From NCBI GenBank assembly GCA_947496185.1, contig CANMCD010000011.1, forward strand, positions 90,352 through 154,351: a DNA stretch of 64,000 nt, given 5' to 3'. Positions 7,823 to 15,487 of this stretch are shown piece after piece. The stretch comes from an uncultured Tenacibaculum sp. (GTDB lineage: Bacteria > Bacteroidota > Bacteroidia > Flavobacteriales > Flavobacteriaceae). Made by a program: the position numbers and the translations under genes. Below the pieces are notes generated by a model. The model had not been told where the DNA came from. It worked only from the letters and a program-made list of their open reading frames with translations, and did not search any database. How positions within the stretch are numbered: the first letter of the stretch is position 1; every line of letters begins with the position of its first letter.

Positions 7823-10135
7823 CTATAAATGAAATTGAAGTCCAAGTACTATGTTTCTCCCCGGATTTAATATTCCATCAGACTTTAAACGAGATAAGTG
7901 ATTGATATACTTTTCGTTTAGTAAGTTGCTAACTACCAAAGAAGCCGAAAACTTATATTTTTTAATGAATATATCCCCTCCAAAACCTAAGTTAACTAGG
8001 TTATAACCAGGTGTTTTTGTTTCAAAAGCACTAACGTTATTTTGGTCTAAAAAGGTATTTACTCCTATAGAAGCATAAGCACTTCTAAGCCATTTACTAA
8101 TATCAAATTCGGTTTTAATTGAGTTTTTAATTACGTTAGCAGGAATTAATGGTAAATAACTTCCATTATCCTGTTTACCAATTACTGTTTCAAAACTACT
8201 TTTTAAATGTAACCAGTCCAGAGGGTGCGGGTGTAAGTGAAAACCAAACTCACCTCCATATAACTTCGCATCTTCTTGTAAATAAGTGAAAACTGGAGCA
8301 TCATCTTCTATTTCACCTGTTGGAGAAAGATAAATGTAATTTTCTACTTTATTATAAAATCCATTAGCGAATAGTTCAACATGTTCCGTGTCATAACTAA
8401 AAGAAAGGTCAACTTGCATGTTCTTTTCATTTACAAGATTTCTATTCCCTTCTTCAAAACGGTTTGTTCCATGGTGAACGCCTTCTGAAGTTAATTCAGC
8501 TAAGTTAGGAGCTCTAAATCCACTTGCGAGATTTAGTCTTGTTGTTAATACATTAAATAACTTGGTTTTAAAGCCAAATGATCCTGTAAAACTGTTAAAG
8601 TCTCTATCAAGTGCTTCAATTACATGAGGGTCTGTTTCACCTTCATGTAAAACTTCATGACGCTCGCTTTTTATAGATCGTTTGTCGTAACGAACTCCTA
8701 TTTGAAGAGCTGAATGGTCATTTATACTATAGTTTGCTGTAGCAAATCCACCTATATCATTAACTGTTGCATCAGGAATTAGTAGTTCTTCTCCAAAGTT
8801 TTCATTTGTTTGATGCATTCCTTGCAATCCTGCAATAACTTCTACTTTACCTAATTTAGGAAAATGATATTTTGTATTATAGCTAAACGTTTTTAGTGTA
8901 TTATTAAGTGCAGCTTCAACATCTTCATGGTGGTGGTCATCTTCGTCTTCGTGCTCATCTTCATGTCCTTCTTCATCCTCATGCTCCTCGTCTTCGTGTT
9001 CGTCATGGTGATGCTCTTCAAATTCTTTTCTTTTGTTGACAATATAACCTAAATCGATATCTAACTTAGAATCTTCAAAAAAGATATGATTATGTAAACT
9101 TAATATATGATTATTAATTTCTTGATACGGCAATTCCAAATGGGTTTCTCTAGTTTGTTCACCAATACCTTCTGTTATACCTAAAGCAGAATCGGTATAA
9201 TTGTAACGAAGCTCAGAAGAAAAATGTTCATTGTGATACCCGATACCAAGTTTTACGTCTTTTTCATTAAAACGTGTATTAGTTACTCTTTGCTTTTCAG
9301 GTGTTTTATAGTCTGAGTGTAAGTTGTAAGTTCCTCTCGCTAAAAATTGCCAATTATGTAGTGATGATTTTATACCAAAAGAGGTATTACTTCCTACGGT
9401 ATTGCTAAAATATCGTTGATCAACTTCAATGTTTGTTTGATTTTCAGCGGCAAATTTTTCAGGTTGTATATATAAAACACCACCTAGTGCATCCGATCCG
9501 TATAATAATGATGCGGGTCCTTTAATAACTTCAACTCCTTCAATACCCGCTCCGTTAACTCCTAATCCATGTTCTCCACCGAATTGTTGGTTTTCTAAGC
9601 GTACTCCTTGTGTATATACCAATACTCTGTTTCCACTCAAACCTCTAATAACGGGCTTACCAATAGAAACCCCAGTGGTAACTTCCGCTACTCCCGGTAT
9701 AGCACTGATCCCTTCAGAAAGGGTCGTAGCCCCTAGTGATTGAATCGCTTTAGTAGAAAGTCTTTCTACCTTCATTACATTTTCTGATTGTAATTTGCTA
9801 AAAGGAGTTGAGATAACTACTTCATCAATGTTGAAAACCGATTCTTTCATTTGTGGATCAAAAGTGATATCTCCACTTTTAAATTCAAATGCTTTCGAAA
9901 TGGTTTTATATCCAATAAAAGAAAAATTTACTGTAATTTTTCTGTTAGGAATGTTTTTTAATGTATACGACCCATCTTTTAGTGATGTTGTGCCTCTGTG
10001 CAATTCAGGAGCATAAATTTCAACTCCATAAATAGGATTGTTATTGTCATCGACAATTTTTCCGGTTAAAGTGTTTTGTCCATAAATATTGGACAGTCCT
10101 ATAATAAATAATAGGAATAGAATAGTTTTTTTCAT
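7823..10135 (-). CDS. TonB-dependent outer-membrane receptor with a His/Asp/Glu-rich loop
   Basis: A 770-residue receptor: signal peptide (MKKTILFLLFIIGLSNIYGQ), a carboxypeptidase-like regulatory domain (LTGKIVDDNNNPIYGVEIYAP to about residue 105), a plug domain (about 120-230, with PVIRGLSGNRVLVY and GPASLLYGSDALGG) and a C-terminal 22-strand type barrel ending in LGLQFHL with a terminal aromatic-hydrophobic pattern. Residues about 372-405 are almost only His, Glu and Asp, in an expected extracellular loop. Such loops occur in zinc and other metal receptors (ZnuD-like), so transition-metal uptake is the likely role. The next gene upstream encodes a His-rich small membrane protein, which supports a metal theme. 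The 130-bp gap to that gene has no clear promoter, so the two may be co-transcribed. Confidence 0.88.
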   Translation of the reverse strand: MKKTILFLLFIIGLSNIYGQNTLTGKIVDDNNNPIYGVEIYAPELHRGTTSLKDGSYTLKNIPNRKITVNFSFIGYKTISKAFEFKSGDITFDPQMKESVFNIDEVVISTPFSKLQSENVMKVERLSTKAIQSLGATTLSEGISAIPGVAEVTTGVSIGKPVIRGLSGNRVLVYTQGVRLENQQFGGEHGLGVNGAGIEGVEVIKGPASLLYGSDALGGVLYIQPEKFAAENQTNIEVDQRYFSNTVGSNTSFGIKSSLHNWQFLARGTYNLHSDYKTPEKQRVTNTRFNEKDVKLGIGYHNEHFSSELRYNYTDSALGITEGIGEQTRETHLELPYQEINNHILSLHNHIFFEDSKLDIDLGYIVNKRKEFEEHHHDEHEDEEHEDEEGHEDEHEDEDDHHHEDVEAALNNTLKTFSYNTKYHFPKLGKVEVIAGLQGMHQTNENFGEELLIPDATVNDIGGFATANYSINDHSALQIGVRYDKRSIKSERHEVLHEGETDPHVIEALDRDFNSFTGSFGFKTKLFNVLTTRLNLASGFRAPNLAELTSEGVHHGTNRFEEGNRNLVNEKNMQVDLSFSYDTEHVELFANGFYNKVENYIYLSPTGEIEDDAPVFTYLQEDAKLYGGEFGFHLHPHPLDWLHLKSSFETVIGKQDNGSYLPLIPANVIKNSIKTEFDISKWLRSAYASIGVNTFLDQNNVSAFETKTPGYNLVNLGFGGDIFIKKYKFSASLVVSNLLNEKYINHLSRLKSDGILNPGRNIVLGLQFHL

Positions 10136-10265
10136 GAATAAATATATTACTGTAATAGTGTGTTTAATTTAATTAGGTTAGCTAATAACAAATTACTCCA
10201 GCGATTACCCTACTAAGTAGATAATACGTTAATATAAATACAAACTCTTAAACAAAAAGTATAAA

Positions 10266-10583
10266 TTAAGCCATAGTAGGTGGAGCCCTTGAGGTTTTAT
10301 GTTTCAGTAACTCATGTAAAGTGAACTCATGCTCTAGTTGATATATTACTTTAGAATAATCTTGAGTAATTATATCGAAGACAGGAGTAAAATGAAGTGA
10401 ATACGTTTCTATATTAAAATGAAGAATTGAACAAAGTGACTCTTGAGAGTGAAAATGATGTTCGTCAAGTGAAGAGCATACAGTATGATGATGATCTTCA
10501 AAAGAGTGAATTGATTGTAATAATGGTGGTAATAACAGCACCATCAACCCCAAAATCGCAATATGTTTTCTCGCTTCTTCCAA
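10266..10583 (-). CDS. Small His-rich membrane-anchored protein, TTG start
   Basis: A 105-residue protein with one N-terminal hydrophobic segment (IAILGLMVLLLPPLLQSIHS) followed by a His/Cys cluster (FEDHHHTVCSSLDEHHFHSQESLC) and a short tail. It looks like a membrane-tethered metal-binding or metal-sensing peptide in the periplasm. The start is set at TTG 10583 (MEEARKHIAIL). The longer in-frame reading from 10622 would run through the terC terminator and the -7 box at 10592-10599, so it is not credible. It precedes the His-rich TonB receptor in the same direction. Family not named; function inferred only from composition and context. Confidence 0.65.
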   Translation of the reverse strand: MEEARKHIAILGLMVLLLPPLLQSIHSFEDHHHTVCSSLDEHHFHSQESLCSILHFNIETYSLHFTPVFDIITQDYSKVIYQLEHEFTLHELLKHKTSRAPPTMA

Positions 10584-10591
10584 CTTAGGTG

Positions 10592-10599
10592 CAAATATA
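10592..10599 (-). promoter_or_regulatory. -7 box overlapping the terC terminator tail (TATATTTG)
   Basis: The minus strand reads TATATTTG 9 bp before the TTG start at 10583. It begins directly in the T-tract of the terC terminator, so one stretch ends one transcript and starts the next with almost no leader. Confidence 0.65.
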
Positions 10600-10632
10600 A
10601 AAAAAATAAACCACCTTATCAATAAGGTGGTT
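10598..10632 (-). terminator. Terminator of terC
   Basis: Arms 10609-10619 and 10622-10632 (AACCACCTTAT type) form a strong stem. On the minus strand it is followed by TTTATTTTTTTTAT. It lies 30 bp after the terC stop codon. Confidence 0.85.
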
Positions 10633-10662
10633 GGTTTAACAATTTATTTAAAGTATAATTAT

Positions 10663-11442
10663 TTATTTTATTGTTTTATTTTTTCTCATTTTCATATTAA
10701 GCATTTCTACTCCTAACGAGAAGGTAATAGCAAAATATAAATACCCTTTAGGTATTGTACCAATAGATTCTTTAAATAATTCAGCATGAGATAGGTGTGC
10801 CGCTTCAGCAATTAACATAAAGCCGATAAGGATTAAAAAAGATAAACCTAACATTTGAATTGTTGGATGCTTGTTGACGAATTTACCAACAGGGTTAGCA
10901 AATAACATCATAATGATCATGGATAGGATTACAGAGGTAACCATAATGATCATGGCACCTTCTACACCGTTTGTCATACCAACGGCTGTAAGTATAGAAT
11001 CAAAAGAAAAAACAATATTGATTAACGTTATTTGAATGATGGCCTGTGTTAAGGTATATTTTTTTTTAGTGTTACCATCATTACCTTCTTCTTCAGCACC
11101 TTCTACTTTATGATGTATTTCTTTGGTACTTTTAAATAACAAGAACAATCCACCTGCAAATAAAATTAAACTTTGACCTGTAACACCAGCTTTTAACCAT
11201 GGTAAATCTACATGGAAAATAGGGGTATTCATGGCGATTAATAGTGAAATTCCGAATAATAGAATTACACGTAATATCATTGCTAGGAAGAGCCCTATGT
11301 TTGTTGCCTTTTTTTGCTCATGTTCGGGTAGTTTGTTAGCAGCAATCGAAATAAATATGATATTGTCAATACCAAGTACAATTTCTAAAAAAGTTAAGGT
11401 AACTAATGCCCCCCATGTATCTGCCTGCAAGAATATTTCCAT
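10663..11442 (-). CDS. TerC-family integral membrane protein
   Basis: A 259-residue polytopic protein of the TerC/Alx family. Diagnostic membrane motifs are LEIVLGIDNIIFISI near residue 22 and INIVFSFDSILTAVGM near 145, each carrying a conserved Asp in a membrane helix; about seven helices are visible. A cytoplasmic charged loop lies around residues 108-128. Members are linked to tellurite resistance and, for Alx/MntP-like branches, manganese export or supply to secreted metalloproteins. The 3-bp gap to the preceding lipoprotein frame suggests transcription from the purB side, and a terminator follows. The metal-related neighbours downstream fit a metal homeostasis role. Confidence 0.88.
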   Translation of the reverse strand: MEIFLQADTWGALVTLTFLEIVLGIDNIIFISIAANKLPEHEQKKATNIGLFLAMILRVILLFGISLLIAMNTPIFHVDLPWLKAGVTGQSLILFAGGLFLLFKSTKEIHHKVEGAEEEGNDGNTKKKYTLTQAIIQITLINIVFSFDSILTAVGMTNGVEGAMIIMVTSVILSMIIMMLFANPVGKFVNKHPTIQMLGLSFLILIGFMLIAEAAHLSHAELFKESIGTIPKGYLYFAITFSLGVEMLNMKMRKNKTIK

Positions 11443-11445
11443 TTA

Positions 11446-11844
11446 TTATTTTACTTTATGAACTACTCCGAATTCTTTAAAATTCGAATAGCCTTGTTTT
11501 CGACTGTAAGTATACGAACTATCTTTTACTTTTACTATCCTAACAGTAATTGGTTCTTTATCTAGATTACTTTTTGGGTTCTTTTTTTGTAACGTGTATA
11601 AAAAGTTATTTTTCCATTTGATAAGAAAAGTGTCAATATGGGTAGTATCCTTATGGTTTGTTTTTTTATGTGAATGCTTATAAATATTTACTTGTAGACT
11701 ATCAAATCTTGATATTATAACTTTTTCGTTTGAATTCTTAGGATGTGCTTCAAAAACGCCTTGTTTGAATAGAAAGAAATCTTTATTGTTTTCTGAAAAA
11801 AAACAACTAGTTAAAAAAAGGGCTCCAATACAAATTTTTGTTAT
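11446..11844 (-). CDS. Lipoprotein paralogue lacking a normal start codon
   Basis: An intact frame of about 132 codons, closed at 11446-11448, aligns along its whole length with the 140-residue lipoprotein encoded just upstream (11880-12302). Shared landmarks are IDT.LIKWKNNF.YTL, the LDK.PI.V.I.KV block, GYS.F and the terminal GVV.K.K. A lipobox is present (ALFLTSC). No ATG, GTG or TTG occurs in frame before the lipobox. A stop lies at 11859, so the start would have to be ATA (11844), ATC (11847) or ATT (11835), or the gene has lost its start by mutation. It ends 3 bp before terC. Either an unusual start or a fresh pseudogene; function unknown. Confidence 0.6.
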   Translation of the reverse strand: MTKICIGALFLTSCFFSENNKDFFLFKQGVFEAHPKNSNEKVIISRFDSLQVNIYKHSHKKTNHKDTTHIDTFLIKWKNNFLYTLQKKNPKSNLDKEPITVRIVKVKDSSYTYSRKQGYSNFKEFGVVHKVK

Positions 11845-11879
11845 GATATGGAGCTCCTATTTTATTATACATTATTTTA

Positions 11880-12302
11880 TTATTTAATTTTGTAAACTAC
11901 TCCATTTTGTCTAAACTTAGAATACCCTATTCTAGCAGTAAATTCGTAAGAATCATTGGTAACTTTTGTTATTTGTACAAAGATAGGATCTTTATCAAGT
12001 TCTGAACTAGGGGTTTTCATTCGTAATGTGTAGGAAAAGTTATTTTTCCATTTTATATATAATGTATCAATACGTTTTTTTTCTTTAACCCCGACCAAGC
12101 TGTCATTAGAAACTTTTATTTTTTCGGTATATTCTTCAATTTGCAAACTATCCTTTCGGATAATTATTGTTTTGCCATAAGCATCACTGGCAGGTATTTC
12201 AAAGGTTCCTTTTTTAAACCTACTAGGATCTCCTTTTTTTTCAGAAGCACATGCGTAAAAAAGAGCTAAGAAAATTATCGTTATTAATACATTGTTTTTC
12301 AT
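11880..12302 (-). CDS. Predicted lipoprotein of unknown function
   Basis: A 140-residue protein with a lipoprotein signal (MKNNVLITIIFLALFYAC, lipobox FYAC) and an acylated Cys near residue 18. The mature part is a small strand-rich domain, with KKGTFEIPAS near the start and IDTLYIKWKNNFSYTLRMK and NGVVYKIK towards the end. It starts 11 bp after purB in the same direction and is followed by its own degenerate paralogue, so purB, this gene, the paralogue and terC are probably one transcript. The domain looks like the DNA-J/lipocalin-size small lipoproteins common in flavobacteria but I cannot name the family. Confidence 0.8.
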   Translation of the reverse strand: MKNNVLITIIFLALFYACASEKKGDPSRFKKGTFEIPASDAYGKTIIIRKDSLQIEEYTEKIKVSNDSLVGVKEKKRIDTLYIKWKNNFSYTLRMKTPSSELDKDPIFVQITKVTNDSYEFTARIGYSKFRQNGVVYKIK

Positions 12303-12313
12303 TTTTATAAGTA

Positions 12314-13657
12314 TTAAATACCCGTGTAATTTGACGGCGTTATTGCCTTTAATTCATTCTTAATCTCTGTAGATACTTCTAGGGTATCAATGAAGTTTGC
12401 TATAGAGTTTTGTGTAATTTTTTGATTAGTTCTGGTTAAGCCTTTCAATGCTTCATAAGGGTTAGGGTAGGCTTCTCTTCTAAGAATTGTTTGAATTGCT
12501 TCAGCAACTACTGCCCAATTATTTTCTAAATCTTCAGCAAACTTTTCTTCATTAAGTAATAGTTTGTTAAGACCTTTTAAGGTAGCTGAAAACCCAATTA
12601 AAGTATGCCCAAAAGGAACACCAACATTTCGTAAAACTGTACTATCTGTTAGGTCACGTTGTAAACGAGAAACAGGAAGTTTTAACGCTAAATGTTCGAA
12701 GATGGCATTGGCAATTCCTAAATTTCCTTCAGAGTTTTCAAAATCAATAGGATTGACTTTATGAGGCATTGCAGAGGAACCTACTTCTCCTTTTTTTATT
12801 TTTTGTTTAAAATAATCGTTAGATATATATGTCCAAATATCACGATTCAGATCTATTAAAATGGTGTTTACACGCTTTAATCCATCGTATAAGGCAGCCA
12901 TATGATCGTAATGTTCAATTTGAGTAGTAGGAAAAGAGTGATGAAGTCCTAAAATATTTTCTACAAAATTAGTTCCAAAATTTTTCCAATCAATATCAGG
13001 GTATGCTACTTTATGAGCATTAAAATTACCTGTTGCACCTCCAAACTTTGCAGCATTAGGTGTATTCTGTATATGTATTACTTGGTTATTAACTCGCTCA
13101 ACAAACACAAAAAACTCTTTTCCAAGTCGGGTAGGAGAGGCAGGTTGTCCATGTGTACGAGCTAGCATAGGAATTTGTTCCCATTCTTCAGATAAATCTG
13201 CTAATTTACAGATTAAGGTGTCTAAAGTTGGATAATAAACTTCTTCCATAGCATCTTTAATAGACAATGGAATTGCTGTATTGTTAATGTCTTGAGAAGT
13301 TAATCCGAAGTGAATAAACTCTTTATGCTTTTCAAGCCCTAAAGCATCAAATTTCTCTTTAATGAAATATTCTACAGCTTTTACATCATGATTGGTAACA
13401 CTTTCAATTTCTTTGATTTTAAGCGCATCATTTGCATTAAAATTCTCGTAGATTGCACGAAGGCTCGTGTACAATTCTTTATCAAAATCCGCTAACTGTG
13501 GTAAGGGTAATTCACACAAGGCGATGAAGTATTCAATTTCCACCTTAACGCGATATTTAATTAAGGCTTCTTCTGAAAAATAGTTAGCTAAGTCACTTAC
13601 CTTAGCACGATATCTACCATCGATTGGAGATATAGCATTTAATGATGTTAAATTCAT
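12314..13657 (-). CDS. purB: Adenylosuccinate lyase
   Basis: Cleaves SAICAR to AICAR and adenylosuccinate to AMP, serving two steps of purine synthesis. The fumarase/aspartase-superfamily signature GSSAMPHKVNPIDFEN is present near residue 292, with upstream HFGLTSQDINNT and ARTHGQPASPT motifs that hold the catalytic histidines. Length 447 is normal for PurB. It leads a minus-strand gene string with two lipoproteins and terC. purC lies 11 kb away in the window, so the purine genes are dispersed, as is usual in flavobacteria. Confidence 0.97.
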   Translation of the reverse strand: MNLTSLNAISPIDGRYRAKVSDLANYFSEEALIKYRVKVEIEYFIALCELPLPQLADFDKELYTSLRAIYENFNANDALKIKEIESVTNHDVKAVEYFIKEKFDALGLEKHKEFIHFGLTSQDINNTAIPLSIKDAMEEVYYPTLDTLICKLADLSEEWEQIPMLARTHGQPASPTRLGKEFFVFVERVNNQVIHIQNTPNAAKFGGATGNFNAHKVAYPDIDWKNFGTNFVENILGLHHSFPTTQIEHYDHMAALYDGLKRVNTILIDLNRDIWTYISNDYFKQKIKKGEVGSSAMPHKVNPIDFENSEGNLGIANAIFEHLALKLPVSRLQRDLTDSTVLRNVGVPFGHTLIGFSATLKGLNKLLLNEEKFAEDLENNWAVVAEAIQTILRREAYPNPYEALKGLTRTNQKITQNSIANFIDTLEVSTEIKNELKAITPSNYTGI

Positions 13658-13680
13658 GTCTTACTGTTGTGTTGAAGCAA

Positions 13681-13688
13681 CAAAAGTA
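13681..13688 (-). promoter_or_regulatory. -7 box of the purB promoter (TACTTTTG)
   Basis: The minus strand reads TACTTTTG, 23 bp before the purB ATG, giving a leader of about 17 nt. No clear -33 element. Confidence 0.65.
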
Positions 13689-13729
13689 AAAATTATAAAA
13701 TAGATACACTTCGTTATGAAGTGGAAATT

Positions 13730-14341
13730 TTACCGAAAAACTTTTCGGTTTATTATTTTAATTTCCCCTTGACGTTCTAGATTTTTAATCGCTCTTATTG
13801 TGGTTTCAACACGTAAGCCCAAAATATCGGCAATTTGTTGTCTGGTATAAGGGATTTTACAAGTAAATTGCTCGTCTAAGTGATATACATCTTTTTTTAA
13901 GTAATCAAAAAAACGTAGCACCCTATGCATGGGTTCTTGACTAGAAATTTCTGAAGCAATTATAGCTTTATAATAAAGTCGTTTGGCCAGTGCTTTGGTA
14001 ATATTTAAATGTATAGTTGGATAGGTTTCTAATAAGGTTAGAAGTTCGCTTTTTGGCAAAACAAAGACGCTTGAATCTGTTAGGCTGATTGCGTTAGCAG
14101 GATATCGGATATCAATAAATAAAGGAGGTTCTCCAAAGCTTTGGTTTTTGTAAAATATTCCTTGAATAAATTCTTTACCATCATCATTAAAATTACTCAT
14201 TTTTACCACACCAGATTCAATTTGGTAATAATTTCGAGCTACATCATTTTCAGAAAAAATAATTTCAGTTTTTAAAAACTGTTTAACTTTAGCACCGAAG
14301 GAAAGAAGTATGTCATTTGGAATCATTATGATTTGAGTCAT
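13730..14341 (-). CDS. Crp/Fnr-family transcription regulator
   Basis: A 203-residue regulator: an N-terminal cyclic-nucleotide-binding-like beta roll (about 10-125, with QIESGVVKMSNF and GEPPLF) and a C-terminal winged helix (about 150-200), whose recognition segment is YTRQQIADILGLRVETTIRAI. No cysteine cluster for an FNR-type iron-sulfur centre is seen, and the PBC arginine context is not canonical, so the ligand is unknown; haem/NO or redox sensing is possible. It is divergent from a truncated haemoglobin gene only 56 bp away, a classic arrangement for a regulator and its target. A second possible ATG lies 5 codons inside (MIPNDILL). Confidence 0.9.
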   Translation of the reverse strand: MTQIIMIPNDILLSFGAKVKQFLKTEIIFSENDVARNYYQIESGVVKMSNFNDDGKEFIQGIFYKNQSFGEPPLFIDIRYPANAISLTDSSVFVLPKSELLTLLETYPTIHLNITKALAKRLYYKAIIASEISSQEPMHRVLRFFDYLKKDVYHLDEQFTCKIPYTRQQIADILGLRVETTIRAIKNLERQGEIKIINRKVFR

Positions 14342-14397
14342 AAGTTAATAGTGATATAAATATATACTTTTCTGATTTATTTAGCGAGTACAAAATT

Positions 14398-14793
14398 ATG
14401 TATAAAAAAGAAATAACAACGAGAGAGGATGTTTATTTATTAGTCTCAACATTCTATGATAAAATTAAAAAAGACAGTTTTATAGGGCCTATTTTTATTG
14501 GAACAATTCCCACAGAAGAGTGGGATGATCATCTTGAGAAACTTACTGATTTTTGGGAAACAAACCTTTTTTTCGTAAAAAAGTTTAAAGGAAACCCAAT
14601 GCAGGCACATAAAAAAGTTGACCAACAGTTTGATTATGGTATATCTCAAAAGCATTTTGGACGTTGGCTTGAGTTGTGGTTTGGTACTATTGATGATTTG
14701 TTTGTAGGTAAAAAAGCAAACGAAGCAAAAGAACGTGCTCGAAATATTGCTTCGCTGCTTTTCTTTAGAATATACGAGAATAAACCTAAATAA
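14398..14793 (+). CDS. Group III truncated haemoglobin
   Basis: A 131-residue globin of the trHb3 class. Visible family features are the N-terminal DVYLLVSTFYDKIKKDSFIGPIF, the WDDHLEKLTDFWE block, and a proximal His in the AHKKVDQ segment with the downstream HFGRWLELW block. These small haem proteins bind oxygen or nitric oxide; in Campylobacter the group III member is linked to NO and respiratory physiology. Direct link to the divergent Crp/Fnr gene is inferred from the shared 56-bp intergenic region, which contains a near -7 box (TACTTTTC). Confidence 0.9.
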   Translation: MYKKEITTREDVYLLVSTFYDKIKKDSFIGPIFIGTIPTEEWDDHLEKLTDFWETNLFFVKKFKGNPMQAHKKVDQQFDYGISQKHFGRWLELWFGTIDDLFVGKKANEAKERARNIASLLFFRIYENKPK

Positions 14794-14973
14794 TAGCAAT
14801 AAATCCCTTGTTGTATGTGATTTGTGTGTTTCGTTATTCTAATCAATTGCTTAATTGAAGCAATACCTAACTTTTGAACCTGCATAATAAATTGAAGTAA
14901 TCAGAGTGCCGGTGTGCAAATACAGAAAAGTAAGCATTGCTTCAATATTACAATTATTATTAAATTGGTGTTA

Positions 14974-15345
14974 TTAATATAATTTAAGCTGAATTAAATC
15001 CATATAATGAAAAAGAAGTAGGTAAATGATGAAAAGGATATTTCCTAATATACTAATTAAAAAAGCCCATACCCTAGCTTTAAATGGGCGTTGACTAATG
15101 GCGATCACATTAGTACCCATTGTTGAAATACACGCATAAATTAGCGGTAAATAGCTAATCTCTCCATGTATTGCCAAGGCTGCTGAAATAGAGGCTACCA
15201 TAGAACCAACAATGATGAATATTAAGGAGATACCCATTTGGTTGTTTTGTTCTGCTGTAATCCAATTATTAACTTTTGAAATCAATATGAAATCAGAAGA
15301 GCTTTTTAAAAAATTATCTGAATTGTCTATAGTTGTACTAGTCAT
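14974..15345 (-). CDS. Small membrane protein of unknown function
   Basis: A 123-residue protein with three hydrophobic helices: MGISLIFIIVGSMVASISAA, YLPLIYACISTMGTNVIAIS and VWAFLISILGNILFIIYLLL. The N-terminal 45 residues are polar. The start MTSTTIDNS at 15345 is preferred over an ATG 63 bp upstream, because the box TAAATTTG (15364-15371) lies between them. It shares the neighbourhood of the Crp/Fnr regulator and truncated haemoglobin and might belong to the same response, but no domain is recognised. Confidence 0.65.
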   Translation of the reverse strand: MTSTTIDNSDNFLKSSSDFILISKVNNWITAEQNNQMGISLIFIIVGSMVASISAALAIHGEISYLPLIYACISTMGTNVIAISQRPFKARVWAFLISILGNILFIIYLLLFHYMDLIQLKLY

Positions 15346-15363
15346 ATTATGAGTTGTTTGTGT

Positions 15364-15371
15364 CAAATTTA
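15364..15371 (-). promoter_or_regulatory. -7 box of the small membrane protein gene (TAAATTTG)
   Basis: The minus strand reads TAAATTTG 18 bp before ATG 15345, predicting a leader of about 12 nt. Confidence 0.5.
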
Positions 15372-15487
15372 ATAAGAGCAAAGGCTTAGTTTTTATGACT
15401 TTAATCATAATAGATGTTTAATTTAGCGAATCAACATACTTACTATTTTATAAGATATTTATATATTCACGTTTTAAAAACCATTTT

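Noticed and set aside
8925-9025. Repetitive-looking DNA within the TonB receptor that could be taken for a tandem repeat.
   Set aside because: It is the coding sequence of a His/Asp/Glu-rich loop; the units are irregular and in frame.
10584-10622. Longer N-terminus of the His-rich small protein (MIRWFIFF...).
   Set aside because: It would be translated through the terC terminator and the promoter box; the hydrophobic residues come from the T-tract.
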